NCBI GenBank assembly: GCA_021828405.1
Contig: JAKARZ010000001.1
Coordinates: 62,001-126,000 of the forward strand
Source of the DNA: Bacillota bacterium
Lineage (GTDB): Bacteria > Bacillota_E > Sulfobacillia > Sulfobacillales > JAIMBI01
Direction of reading: 5' to 3'
Length of the DNA stretch: 64,000 nucleotides
The notes under the pieces are model-generated. The model made no database searches. It worked only from the letters and a program-made list of their open reading frames with translations, and was not told the origin of the DNA. Made by a program: the position numbers and the translations under genes. This document shows, piece after piece, positions 24,201 through 32,408 of this stretch (its first letter is position 1; every line of letters begins with the position of its first letter).

Positions 24201-24863
24201 ATGGTATACCAGGGGCATCAGTGGCTACCTCCAGAAGGGAGACGTTTCCTATGCGAAAACGTCGCGTGGATCTCGCCGACACAGGCCTGGTACCTGGACC
24301 GGGAGTCCGGGCGCGTCGTCCTCGTTCCCGTGGAACTGCAGCGAGAAGAGGTACTCGACGCCAAGTATTGCGACCGCCTGCCTCCCTGGGAGCAGGAAGA
24401 GGTGGCCCAGACACGAGAGATTTATCTGGGGTCGGACCGATACGTATCCGTGCCCCGCGAATCGCCTCGCGGAGAGTATGACCTGATGCTACGGTTCGCT
24501 GAATCCGTCCCTGACTCGACGCTCCAGGAGTTGCTGTTCGGGGCACTGGACGGGCCAGGCGCGTTTGGGCGCTTTCGGCGCGTACTTGACCGGCATCCCG
24601 AAGAGCGGGAAGCGTGGGCCCGCCAGCGTCAAGTCTTTGTCACCCGGCGCGTCCGCGAATGGCTCCGGACTCGACATCGAACCCGTGTAGGCGGCGCCAG
24701 GCCCCCTCGCAACGACAAGCCGCCCGGACCCAAGGTGGTCAGCCGCAGGAGGCCCTATGGCTGCCACGGCCCATCAAGCCGCAGCGGCTGCGGAACGGGC
24801 GTCCCGGCGCCGCACCGCAACCACGAGGACACCGGCCAGGATCATCCAGATGGCCAGGGCTGA
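24201..24863 (+). CDS. UPF0158-family protein
   Basis: The core matches UPF0158: a short N-terminal region, AWYLDRESGRVVLVPVE, a central IYLGSDRYVSVPRESPRGEYDLMLRFAES, and LLFGALDGPGAFGRFRRVLDRHPEER, the usual D-GxGAFRRFK-like signature. Function of the family is unknown. I placed the start at ATG 24201, just before MVYQGHQWLPPEG; there is no good ribosome site and the frame is open further upstream into the IS relic. The last 60 residues, Arg/Pro/Gly-rich, exceed the usual family length and overlap the end of the convergent MFS gene by 90 bases, so the original stop may have been lost. Confidence 0.72.
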   Translation: MVYQGHQWLPPEGRRFLCENVAWISPTQAWYLDRESGRVVLVPVELQREEVLDAKYCDRLPPWEQEEVAQTREIYLGSDRYVSVPRESPRGEYDLMLRFAESVPDSTLQELLFGALDGPGAFGRFRRVLDRHPEEREAWARQRQVFVTRRVREWLRTRHRTRVGGARPPRNDKPPGPKVVSRRRPYGCHGPSSRSGCGTGVPAPHRNHEDTGQDHPDGQG

Positions 24864-25991
24864 AAAGGCCCAGGCGAAGTGGCCCGTGTGGTCCAGTACC
24901 CACCCGAAGGCCGGCGGATATAGGGCCGACCCCAAGAAAATCGCCGAGCCGGTCCAGCTCATGGCCTGGCCCGCGCCCCAGGCCGGCACACGCTCGCCCG
25001 ACCAGGTGAGCACCAGCGCATTCCAGCCCACGGCGCCGACCCCCAGCGGTAGCAGGACCGCGAGCAACAGTGCGTCAGGAGTAGACGGGGGCGCCCACCC
25101 AAACGCCAGGGCGGCCGCCGCCCCCACCGCGGCCGCCACGAGGATGATGCCCGGCCGCTGGCCGCCGCGGCGATCTGACCACCACCCGAGCCCGATGCGG
25201 CCCGCGCCGCCCCCGACCTGCACCACCGCCAACCCGAGGCCCGCCGCCGGCAGGGTCCAGCCATGGCGAGTGGCCAGGGCGGCAATCGTAAAAGTCAGCA
25301 CCGAATATTGGGCGGCCACCAGCATCATGCCGACGGCCATCGGCCCGAGCGCCGGCGCGAGCCACCTCATGCCCGGGAGCCGGGCCGCGGGCGCCGGGGC
25401 GCGCGCCCGGCGGCGGATGACCAGTCCAAAGCTCCAGGCGCTGACGAGCACCACCAGCGCGATGGCCACAAACACGCCCCCCGTGCCCCAGCCGGGCACC
25501 CACAGCGGGATGAGGACCGCCGCCGCCGCCGCGCCGATAGGGACGCCGGTCTGCCGGATGCCCATCACCACCCCGCGCGCCCGGGCGACAAACGCGTCAA
25601 ACACCGCCCGCGTCCCGGCGCTGGGAATACCCCCTAATCCTATGCCCATGACAAACAGGAACGCCAGCAGCAGCCCGTACCCGTGGGCGCGCGACACCCC
25701 CAGTCCCGCGATGAGAGACCAGGCTCCCCCCACCCCCAGAAGCCATCGGGGGCCGACGCGGTCCACCAGTACCCCCGCCACCGTGAGTCCCACCATCATG
25801 CCGAGCGACATGGCCGAAACCAGCGTCCCCATCTGGCTGAATGACAGATGCAGGGCGGCGCGGAAAAACACCGCCAGCACCGCCACTCCCTGCTGACTCA
25901 GGGACACACCGGCCTGCGACAGTGTCGCCAGCCCCAAAAAACGCCAGGGCGCGGTGCGCGCGGGAAATCCTCGGGGATCCCAGGGCGACAA
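24774..25991 (-). CDS. Major facilitator superfamily transporter
   Basis: The 405-residue protein has about twelve hydrophobic helices. The MFS loop 2-3 motif appears as GVLVDRVGPRWLLG, with its half-repeat GWWSDRRGGQRPGI after helix 8. GMGIGLGGIPSAGTRAVF-like sequence near helix 4-5 resembles the nitrate/oxalate and monocarboxylate-like branches. The substrate cannot be read. The start appears to be a TTG at 25991 with no clear ribosome site. It converges with the UPF0158 gene and overlaps its tail. Confidence 0.85.
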   Translation of the reverse strand: MSPWDPRGFPARTAPWRFLGLATLSQAGVSLSQQGVAVLAVFFRAALHLSFSQMGTLVSAMSLGMMVGLTVAGVLVDRVGPRWLLGVGGAWSLIAGLGVSRAHGYGLLLAFLFVMGIGLGGIPSAGTRAVFDAFVARARGVVMGIRQTGVPIGAAAAAVLIPLWVPGWGTGGVFVAIALVVLVSAWSFGLVIRRRARAPAPAARLPGMRWLAPALGPMAVGMMLVAAQYSVLTFTIAALATRHGWTLPAAGLGLAVVQVGGGAGRIGLGWWSDRRGGQRPGIILVAAAVGAAAALAFGWAPPSTPDALLLAVLLPLGVGAVGWNALVLTWSGERVPAWGAGQAMSWTGSAIFLGSALYPPAFGWVLDHTGHFAWAFSALAIWMILAGVLVVAVRRRDARSAAAAA

Positions 25992-26100
25992 TTCTGCCAG
26001 AGCCTAGCCACCTCCTGAAGCGTTCGGGCACGGCCGTACTGACCCAGACCCGTGATGCATACGCTGGCACCAAACGCCCCAGCAAGTGGAGGTCAAGCAC

Positions 26101-26595
26101 ATGCCTCGTCTGTCCACGCGCCGCGTGGTGGCCGCCGGACTCGTGGCCACCCTGATTCTCACGCTGGTCCTGGCGGCGGGGCCTGCCATCGGGGCGCCGC
26201 CGCTCAACCTTCCGCTGTGGGACGGTACCCTCTTCACCCTCAACTTACCGCTTGCGGTCGGATTCGGCTACCTGGTCCACTTCGCCGTGGGCCTCGCGCT
26301 AGCCTCCCTTTACGTCCAGGTAGCGGAGCCCCGACTCACCGGAGAACCGTGGCTCAAGGGCGCGATCTTTGGGGCGCTGGTGTGGGCCGCACTTATGCTG
26401 GTGGGCCTGCCCCTCTTCGATGCGCTGGACCCCCTGGTGGCGAACGGGCTCATGGTCGCCCCCGGCGTGTTCGCGCTCGGGCTAGGCATGACCGCTCCCC
26501 TGATGCTGCTCGTGGCGCATCTGCTGTATGGCGCTGTGCTGGGACAGATCACGGGTCCTCCCGCACTGGAGGTGGTGCGTCGCCGCGCCCTTTGA
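26101..26595 (+). CDS. Four-helix integral membrane protein, DUF6789-like
   Basis: The 164-residue protein starts MPRLSTRRVVAAGLVATLILTLV and has four hydrophobic segments. A conserved-looking His lies in YLVHFAVGLALASLY, there is a Gly-rich GAIFGALVWAALMLVGLPLF, and a final AHLLYGAVLGQITG. This pattern recalls DUF6789 and related small membrane proteins of unknown function. ATG 26101 has GGAGG 8 bases upstream; an in-frame ATG at 26086 lies before that site and is rejected. A 10-bp hairpin follows about 50 bases after the stop. Confidence 0.7.
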   Translation: MPRLSTRRVVAAGLVATLILTLVLAAGPAIGAPPLNLPLWDGTLFTLNLPLAVGFGYLVHFAVGLALASLYVQVAEPRLTGEPWLKGAIFGALVWAALMLVGLPLFDALDPLVANGLMVAPGVFALGLGMTAPLMLLVAHLLYGAVLGQITGPPALEVVRRRAL

Positions 26596-26647
26596 CTTTC
26601 CGTTGGGACCCGGCGGCCACCGTCGCGGGTGGGCAGGGAAGGCGGTG

Positions 26648-26671
26648 TTGGCCCCGAGGGATCGGGGCCAA
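26648..26671 (+). terminator. Perfect 10-bp hairpin after the small membrane protein gene
   Basis: TTGGCCCCGA (26648-26657), loop GGGA, then the exact complement (26662-26671). There is no T-tract, so it may be a terminator or a 3'-end stabiliser. Confidence 0.6.
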
Positions 26672-26875
26672 CGGGCTGGGTTTCAGCCACGCGGCAGACC
26701 TGACCAGCCAGTCGAACGCCGCGCTCGTGCTGGGGACTCTCAAGCTTCGCCGTGGAAGTGCGGGAGCGCATGCGGCGCGGACCCATGCGAACCACATTCT
26801 GGCGCACTCACGGGGCGGGACCGTGCGGAGACCATTTCGGCGGGGTTCCTGGACCCGTGCAATATCTTTGACCGG

Positions 26876-27904
26876 TCAGGAGCCGGCCACCGTCAGGTTC
26901 GCCAGCGCGGCTCCCACCGTGCCGCTTTGGCCTTCCACGACCAGGGTCGTGCCCGACACCGTCACCGTCGCGTACACTCCCCCCCCAGGAAGGGCGCTCT
27001 CCGCCACCGTCCGCCCCCCCACCAACACGTCGGTCGTGCCGCTTTTCGAGTAGGGAGCGGCCGGCCCGGCCTTCCACTCGGTGGCCAGCACCGGCGACCC
27101 GCCGCTGTCCTGATACTGCATGACCAGCTCCGGACCGTACGTGGCCGTCTGCACGACCCGGACGTTCTCGAGCGCCAGGCCCGCATGCACGGTGGGCACT
27201 ACCACGAAATACGCAAGATTGCTGGCGTCCTGGGTCAGAGAGGTCAGCACCGTCGGCGTGGTGTTGACCGCCGTGGCACCGGTGGGGGGCAGGAAGCGAA
27301 AGGTGCCGGGGGCGATGGGCGCGGTGGTGCTGTACTCCGACACCTTGAGCGTGACGGTGGCGCCCCCTTGGCGCAGCGTGAGCCCGGTCGGCTGCAGCGC
27401 CTGGGACAGGGTCAGGGTGCCGCTCGCCGCCTGGCCCGCCAGCTGGCCGCGAAAGTCCACCACCGTCGCGTTCCCCTGCTTCGCCTGGCGGGAGAAGCGC
27501 ACGCTGTGCAGAAATGTCGGCCAGTCATACGAGATCCAGCGCAGGTCATAGCCCGTGCTTGGCAGCGACGGTTCGACGGCATACTGACTGCTGCCGGACT
27601 GGTAGGTCCACGCGCTGGTGCCATCGTCCACGGTGGTGCTGGTGTGGCCGCCCGAATCGGTCAGCACCACCATCACGCGCTGATCTGCGGCTTTCACCTC
27701 AGCGGTCGCGTACGTCGTGCTGCCCGGCCCGTCGCTGACGGCGGCGACGCGCAGCGTGAGCGTGTGCACGGCTTCGGCGCGCGCCTCGAGCGACGCATGC
27801 AGTCGCGAGAGCGCGGTGGAGGCGCCCGTGGCTGCCACGAGCCCTCCGCAGCCTGCCAACAGCAGGCCCGCGAGCGGCACAATCCCCAACACCCCCCGCC
27901 GCAC
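26876..27904 (-). CDS. LolA/RseB-like lipoprotein
   Basis: The 342-residue protein begins with a lipoprotein signal (GIVPLAGLLLAGCGG, Cys about residue 19). A helix follows (ALSRLHASLEARAEAVHTLTL) and then the curved beta-sheet pattern of LolA-like carriers: strands such as TYATAEVKAADQRVMVVL, and TVDDGTSAWTYQSGSSQY, where LolA-type proteins have the D-G-x-x-xWxY element. The C-terminal third (LENVRVVQTATYGPELVMQY) looks like DUF4367. In monoderms these proteins often act in sporulation or cell-envelope sensing. I chose GTG 27904 because GGGGAGG lies 7 bases upstream; the frame is open to 27949 without a ribosome site. Confidence 0.72.
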   Translation of the reverse strand: MRRGVLGIVPLAGLLLAGCGGLVAATGASTALSRLHASLEARAEAVHTLTLRVAAVSDGPGSTTYATAEVKAADQRVMVVLTDSGGHTSTTVDDGTSAWTYQSGSSQYAVEPSLPSTGYDLRWISYDWPTFLHSVRFSRQAKQGNATVVDFRGQLAGQAASGTLTLSQALQPTGLTLRQGGATVTLKVSEYSTTAPIAPGTFRFLPPTGATAVNTTPTVLTSLTQDASNLAYFVVVPTVHAGLALENVRVVQTATYGPELVMQYQDSGGSPVLATEWKAGPAAPYSKSGTTDVLVGGRTVAESALPGGGVYATVTVSGTTLVVEGQSGTVGAALANLTVAGS

Positions 27905-28168
27905 GGCGCCACCTCCCCTGCTCCCGTCGTGCTTCCGTCCACGCTTCACCGTGAAGGGTCACTTTTGTTGCATGCTACGCTGTTGAGCCAAGCGGTTCAA
28001 CCCGCGCTCTCGGAATTCCAGTCGTCCACTGGACACCCTACGTCTGAGCGGGTTACGATTGGTGTGACCACATGCAAGCGCCTACCGTTTTGCCACCACG
28101 GCTGCATGACGGTTAGGGATGATCGCATCACGATGAAACGGACCAATTGAGAGGCAGGATGAGAAGAC

Positions 28169-28696
28169 ATGGCCGACGAGCGACCGGATCGGGTAGCGAT
28201 ATTCGTCGACGGGGCCAACATGTTCTACGCCCAGCGGATCCTGAGCTGGCATCTGGACTTCGCCCGGGTGATCGAGCACTTCACCCGTGGCGCGGATCTG
28301 TACAATGCGTACTACTACACTGGGGTCCAGGTGCCTCCCGACCTGTCGCAGCGCGATTTTCTCACCGCGTTGCGCCATCTGGGGTTCACGGTCCGTGAGA
28401 AGGTCATCAAAGAGGCGTACGACCAGAGCAATTCCACGACCATTCGGCGAGCCAACCTGGACATCGAGATTGTCATCGACATGTTCAACACGGCGGGCCG
28501 GTACGATGTGGCGGTACTCATGAGTGGCGACGGGGACTTCGAGCGTGCGGTGGAACTGCTGCGCTCCAAAGGCAAGGAGATTATCGGCGTGGGCACCCGC
28601 GGTATGATTGCGGCGGAACTGGAGAACGCCTGCGACCGGTATGTCAAGCTGGAGGACATTCGCGACGCGGTGGAAAAAATTCGGAACCCCGTGTAG
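28169..28696 (+). CDS. NYN-domain (PIN-like, LabA/DUF88) protein, putative ribonuclease
   Basis: The 175-residue protein is a complete NYN domain. The first acidic residue is in VAIFVDGANMFYAQ. A second acidic patch is in RRANLDIEIVIDMFNTAGRY and the third is in VLMSGDGDFERAVELLRSKG. The C-terminus (GTRGMIAAELENACDRYVKLED) is typical of LabA-type members. Family members are metal-dependent RNases that act in RNA turnover. The start ATG at 28169 follows a purine-rich GAGAGGCAGGATGAGAAG. No partner genes adjoin it, so its targets are unknown. Confidence 0.88.
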   Translation: MADERPDRVAIFVDGANMFYAQRILSWHLDFARVIEHFTRGADLYNAYYYTGVQVPPDLSQRDFLTALRHLGFTVREKVIKEAYDQSNSTTIRRANLDIEIVIDMFNTAGRYDVAVLMSGDGDFERAVELLRSKGKEIIGVGTRGMIAAELENACDRYVKLEDIRDAVEKIRNPV

Positions 28697-28951
28697 CGCG
28701 CCCGTCCCATTGTGGTCTCACCACCGTGAGGGGAACGCTGGTCTCGTGGGTGCGGGCTGGGGTCCCCGCGGTCTGAGCGGCTAGGTCGGCGCTCACCCGT
28801 CCCTCGCATTCCCCCGTCACGCCCCACCGTCGCTCCAACCTCGTTGGGACGGCGCGACGCGGCCGCCAGCACGATCTAACCCGAGGGGTGCCGGGGGGCA
28901 GTCGAAAGCTTGGGCCTCGAGGAAGGCGGAGTCAATAATGGAAATGATAAA

Positions 28952-29434
28952 GTGACGGATTACATCGTTCAGCCCATTGAGGATTTTCGTCAGAAAGCCG
29001 AAATCACCGAGAGCGTGCTTCGGGTGCTGCCCGACTGGTTTGGGATAGAGGCGGCCGTCGCGGAGTACGTCCACAATGTACCGTCCATGCCTTTTTGGGC
29101 CGCGTGGGTGGCCGAGTGCCCTACGGGCTTTCTGGCTCTCAAGCAGCACAATGCCTACACGGCAGAGATTTACTGCATGGGCATTCGGCCCGAGATGCAC
29201 CGTGCTGGCATCGGCAGCGCGCTGGTGGCGGCCTGCGAGGTGCACTGCCGACAGCACAGGGTGGAGTTTCTCACAGTCAAGACGCTCGACGCGTCCCATC
29301 CCCACGAGGGCTACGCCAAGACGCGGGCGTTTTACACAGCCCGTGGATTCAAGCCGCTGGAGGTCTTTCCCACGCTATGGGACGAGGCCAATCCGTGCCT
29401 CTTCATGGCAAAGTGCCTGCCCGCGAGCGTCTGA
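28952..29434 (+). CDS. GNAT-family N-acetyltransferase
   Basis: The protein of about 160 residues shows a GNAT fold: AAWVAECPTGFLALKQHN, then the catalytic strand IYCMGIRPEMHRAGIGSALV with the acetyl-CoA pyrophosphate-binding R/Q-x-x-G-x-G/A loop, and finally YAKTRAFYTARGFKPLEVF and NPCLFMAKCL. The substrate is unknown. The start is uncertain: GTG 28952 gives the right N-terminus (TDYIVQPIEDF), but its ribosome site is weak, and the frame is open to a TTG at 28910. It stands alone on the plus strand. Confidence 0.82.
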   Translation: MTDYIVQPIEDFRQKAEITESVLRVLPDWFGIEAAVAEYVHNVPSMPFWAAWVAECPTGFLALKQHNAYTAEIYCMGIRPEMHRAGIGSALVAACEVHCRQHRVEFLTVKTLDASHPHEGYAKTRAFYTARGFKPLEVFPTLWDEANPCLFMAKCLPASV

Positions 29435-29571
29435 TGCCGGCCGGGAAGTCGGAGCCGACACACGCGGTCCTTCGCCCCGGGGCTTTTGCCCGGCACCCCT
29501 AACCCGGCAAAATCCGCTGCTCGCCCCGCAACGGCGACGGTGACGCATCTGGCCCCCGGCGCCAATGAAGC

Positions 29572-29604
29572 GGGAGGGCGCCGCCTTCCGGTCGGCACCC
29601 TCCC
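29572..29604 (-). terminator. Hairpin terminator of the DUF1540 gene
   Basis: GGGAGGGCGCC (29572-29582) and GGCACCCTCCC (29594-29604) form an 11-bp stem with one G-U pair, 18 bases past the stop of the small minus-strand gene. It may also limit read-through from the GNAT gene on the plus strand. Confidence 0.65.
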
Positions 29605-29622
29605 TTACACCGTCGGCAGGGT

Positions 29623-29817
29623 TCAGGGTTTCGGGCCGAAACTGGCGCAGAAGGTGTCGCGCTCCTGCAGCGGGCTGGATCCGCCCACGGCGTTGGAGAG
29701 CCCGCCTCCGCTGCGCACCGCCTTCTGCACCCAGATTTCGCTCAGGTCGCAGTTGTCGCCGTGCGCCCAGTGCAGGCACTCGGCCACTTTGCACTTGATC
29801 ACTTGTTGTCCGGCCAC
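29623..29817 (-). CDS. DUF1540 small Cys-rich protein
   Basis: The 64-residue protein starts with the DUF1540 pattern VIKCKVAECLHWAHGDNCDL, three Cys spaced as in the family, followed by SEIWVQKA. The remaining 30 residues are a Gly/Ser-rich tail with a fourth Cys near the end. DUF1540 is common in spore-forming Bacillota, sometimes linked to spore or coat proteins; its biochemical role is unknown and metal binding is plausible from the Cys. GTG 29817 has GGGAGGGG 5 bases upstream. Confidence 0.85.
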   Translation of the reverse strand: MAGQQVIKCKVAECLHWAHGDNCDLSEIWVQKAVRSGGGLSNAVGGSSPLQERDTFCASFGPKP

Positions 29818-30021
29818 GTGGTCCCCTCCCTTTCTTGTCTTACGATCCCGTCCTAGCGTTCACCGCCGGGCCAACTTTTAGCGCGGCGATGACGTGTGCG
29901 GCGCCGAGCTCAGGTATAGTGGCTGGCAAGCGACGCGTAACGGTCGGCGCCGGGATCGATTTCGAGCCGGCTGCGGTCGCGCGCTGATTCTTGAAGCTGG
30001 CGTGAAGGAAGGGGCATGGTC

Positions 30022-31035
30022 ATGCAGGCGATCGTCTTGACGGAATATGGCGGACCGGAGGTGCTCCGGCTGGCAGTCGTGGAGGATCCCGCGCCGGGTC
30101 CCACCGATGTGCTGGTCGCCGTCGAGGCCAGTGCCGTCAACCGCGCGGATGTGCTGCAGCGCCGGGGCGTGTACCCTCCACCCGCGCCGCGCCCCGCCGC
30201 AGAGATTCCCGGACTTGAGTTCAGCGGGTCGGTAGTGGCCGTGGGAGCCGCCGTCACGCGGGTGGAGGTTGGCGACGCCGTCCTGGGACTCTTGCCGGGG
30301 GGCGGCTATGCCGAGCGGGTGGCCACCCCGGAGAGCATGGTTCTGCCCATCCCGCCAGGATTCTCTTTTTTGGAGGCGGCGGCGCTGCCCGAAGCATTCT
30401 TCACCGCCTACGATGCGCTGCAGCAGGTCCGCCTGGCGATGGGCGACACCGTGCTCATTCACGCCGGGGCCAGCGGCGTGGGCACGAGCGCCGTGCAACT
30501 GGCTCACCACCTGGGCGCCCGCGTGCTGGCCACCTGCTCCGCCGACAAGATGCCGCGGGTACAGGGTCTCGGCGCCGATGCCGTCGCGGACTACCGCGCC
30601 GGCGCCACCGGCGACTTCGTGCGGCGTGAGACCCAGGGGCGCGGCGTGGACGCCATTTTGGACTTTATCGGGGCGGACACTCTGGGCCAAAACGTCGACG
30701 CGCTGGCGGAGGGCGGCCGCCTCATCGTCATCGGGACCCTGTCGGGCGCGGTCGCGCCCATCAACCTGTCGCACCTGATGGCCAAGCGCGCCTCGGTCAC
30801 CGGCACCTCACTTCGCAGCCGGCCCGTGGAAGAGAAGATGGCGCTCACCCAGGCGGTCGGGCGCCACGTCTGGCCGCTATGGGCCGACGGGCGCATTCGC
30901 CCGGTCATGGATCGCGTCTTTCCCCTGGCGGACGCGGCCGCCGCCCACCGGCGCATGGAGGCCAACCAGAACGTGGGCAAGATAGGGTTAGCCATAGGAC
31001 CCGCGGCGGCGCAACACCCGGTGACCCGCCGATGA
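30022..31035 (+). CDS. Zinc-independent quinone oxidoreductase (QOR/PIG3-type MDR family)
   Basis: The protein of about 337 residues follows the PIG3 pattern: MQAIVLTEYGGPEVL, VEASAVNRADVLQRRGVYPPP, IPGLEFSGSVVAVG, then the NADPH site VLIHAGASGVGTSAVQLA and DFIGADTLGQNVDALAEGG. The structural and catalytic zinc ligands of alcohol dehydrogenases are absent, as in quinone oxidoreductases. The protein probably reduces quinones or enones with NADPH in the cytoplasm. Two ATGs (30016 and 30022) share the AAGGAAGGGG site; I chose the second for the family N-terminus. A TATAGT lies near 29915. The stop overlaps the isochorismatase start by 4 bases. Confidence 0.9.
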   Translation: MQAIVLTEYGGPEVLRLAVVEDPAPGPTDVLVAVEASAVNRADVLQRRGVYPPPAPRPAAEIPGLEFSGSVVAVGAAVTRVEVGDAVLGLLPGGGYAERVATPESMVLPIPPGFSFLEAAALPEAFFTAYDALQQVRLAMGDTVLIHAGASGVGTSAVQLAHHLGARVLATCSADKMPRVQGLGADAVADYRAGATGDFVRRETQGRGVDAILDFIGADTLGQNVDALAEGGRLIVIGTLSGAVAPINLSHLMAKRASVTGTSLRSRPVEEKMALTQAVGRHVWPLWADGRIRPVMDRVFPLADAAAAHRRMEANQNVGKIGLAIGPAAAQHPVTRR

Positions 31036-31586
31036 GCACCAGGGCCCTGGTCCTCATCGACATCCAGCGCGACTACTTCGCGGGCGGCCGCATGCCGCTG
31101 TGGGAGCCCGAAGCCGCCGCCGAGGCCGCGGCCCGCGTGCTGGCCCGCTTCCGGCAGCGCGGCTGGCCCGTGGTGCATGTGCGGCACGAATCCAAGCGGC
31201 CCGGGGCGACCTTCTTTCTCCCCGGCACCGACGGGCTCGCGTTTCATCAGGCGGTGACCCCGCTGCCCGATGAGGTGGTTATCACCAAGCACTACCCGAA
31301 TGCCTTTCGCGGGACGCCGCTGGCCACGTGGCTCCAGGCACGCGGCGCCGCGGAGCTGGTCATCGCCGGCATGATGACCCACATGTGCGTGGACACCACG
31401 GTGAGGGCGGCCGCGGATCTCGCATTCACGAACTGGGTGGTCGCCGATGCCACCGCCACCTCCGCCCTCTCGCATGCCGGGCAGGAGATTCCCGCACCGC
31501 AGGTGGCGGGCGCCTTCTTGGCCGCGCTGCATGGCTCGTTCGGGCGGGTAGTGGCCGCGGACGACCCGTCGCTGCCGGGCGCCTAG
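31032..31586 (+). CDS. Isochorismatase-family cysteine hydrolase
   Basis: The 184-residue protein has the catalytic triad of the family: Asp10 (VLIDIQRDYF), Lys86 (VITKHYPNAF) and Cys119 (GMMTHMCVDTTVRAA), followed by the cis-peptide region before it (VIAGMM). Members include nicotinamidases, N-carbamoylsarcosine amidases and oxidoreductase-associated hydrolases; the specific reaction cannot be told. ATGA overlap with the quinone oxidoreductase gene means the two are translated together. They may protect against, or degrade, the same type of compound. It converges with the GNAT gene, sharing the last 4 bases. Confidence 0.9.
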   Translation: MSTRALVLIDIQRDYFAGGRMPLWEPEAAAEAAARVLARFRQRGWPVVHVRHESKRPGATFFLPGTDGLAFHQAVTPLPDEVVITKHYPNAFRGTPLATWLQARGAAELVIAGMMTHMCVDTTVRAAADLAFTNWVVADATATSALSHAGQEIPAPQVAGAFLAALHGSFGRVVAADDPSLPGA

Positions 31587-32356
31587 CCGGCCTCCAGGCG
31601 GGTTTTCGTCCACTCCCAGCTAAAGCCCACGGCCTCCGCGAGGCGGAGCCCGGGGGTGTTGTCGGCGGCCACCTGCGTCACCGCCTGCCGGAGGCCCGCC
31701 TTGGCCCGGGATCCTAGGCCCGCGGCCACCAGCCGCCGACCAAAGCCCTGCCGCCGCACGTCCGGCAGCACACCCAGCCATACCACCTGCACATCCCGAC
31801 TGGGATTGACCCGATCGGCGTAAAAAGCAACCCCTCGCCCCTGGTGGCGCCACAAAAATCCCTGGCTGTCCTCATGCCGATCAAAGAACTGCCAGACGAT
31901 GCGGCGGCCGCCTTTGGTTTTGAACACTTGGTCGTACAGCGGCCCCAGCGTCTCGGCGTCGCCGGCGGACACCGGGGCAGCGTCACGAGCGGCGCTGGCG
32001 TGCGCCGCGGGATCCAGGGGACTGCGCAGCTGGAACACTTCCCCGACCGCCTCCAACGCCTGGCGGTGGGCCGCCACCACGACGCCCGGCTGAAAGCTGT
32101 ACGCCGTGAGCACGCGGGGCTTGACCCACATAAGCGCCGCCTCGCTGGCCTCTTCCGGCGGCTCGTCGGCGTTCAAGCCCAGCACCTGGGTCACCTCGTC
32201 ACCCACCCACGTGATGGCCCCCACGCGCTCGCCGCCGTCTTCGATCCAGCCGAAGCGCAGCCCGGCATCGTCGTACCAGGCCTCCCAATCCCGCACCCGG
32301 AGCCCCACGCCCCATGGATCGTGGGGGGGGCGCCCCGGTACGACTTTGTACGCCAA
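31583..32356 (-). CDS. GNAT-family N-acetyltransferase with N-terminal extension
   Basis: The 257-residue protein has a GNAT core in its C-terminal half: GFLWRHQGRGVAFYAD, VQVVWLGVLPDVRRQGFGRRLV (acetyl-CoA loop R-R-Q-G-F-G) and VAADNTPGLRLAEAVGFSWEWTKT. The first 110 residues (AWYDDAGLRFGWIEDGGERV, VGDEVTQVLGLNADEPP) look like a second, degenerate GNAT-like half. The substrate is unknown. The start is a TTG at 32356 with GGAGG 8 bases upstream; imperfect purine-rich repeats lie just before it. Confidence 0.8.
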   Translation of the reverse strand: MAYKVVPGRPPHDPWGVGLRVRDWEAWYDDAGLRFGWIEDGGERVGAITWVGDEVTQVLGLNADEPPEEASEAALMWVKPRVLTAYSFQPGVVVAAHRQALEAVGEVFQLRSPLDPAAHASAARDAAPVSAGDAETLGPLYDQVFKTKGGRRIVWQFFDRHEDSQGFLWRHQGRGVAFYADRVNPSRDVQVVWLGVLPDVRRQGFGRRLVAAGLGSRAKAGLRQAVTQVAADNTPGLRLAEAVGFSWEWTKTRLEAG

Positions 32357-32408
32357 TCCCGCGCCTCCTTCAGCCTCTTGCCTCGCGCCTCTCGGCTTCG
32401 CGCCCTGC

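Noticed and set aside
26528..28150. A 540-codon plus-strand frame spanning the end of the membrane gene and the LolA-like gene
   Set aside because: It runs through a hairpin and is antisense to the lipoprotein gene; composition is not protein-like.
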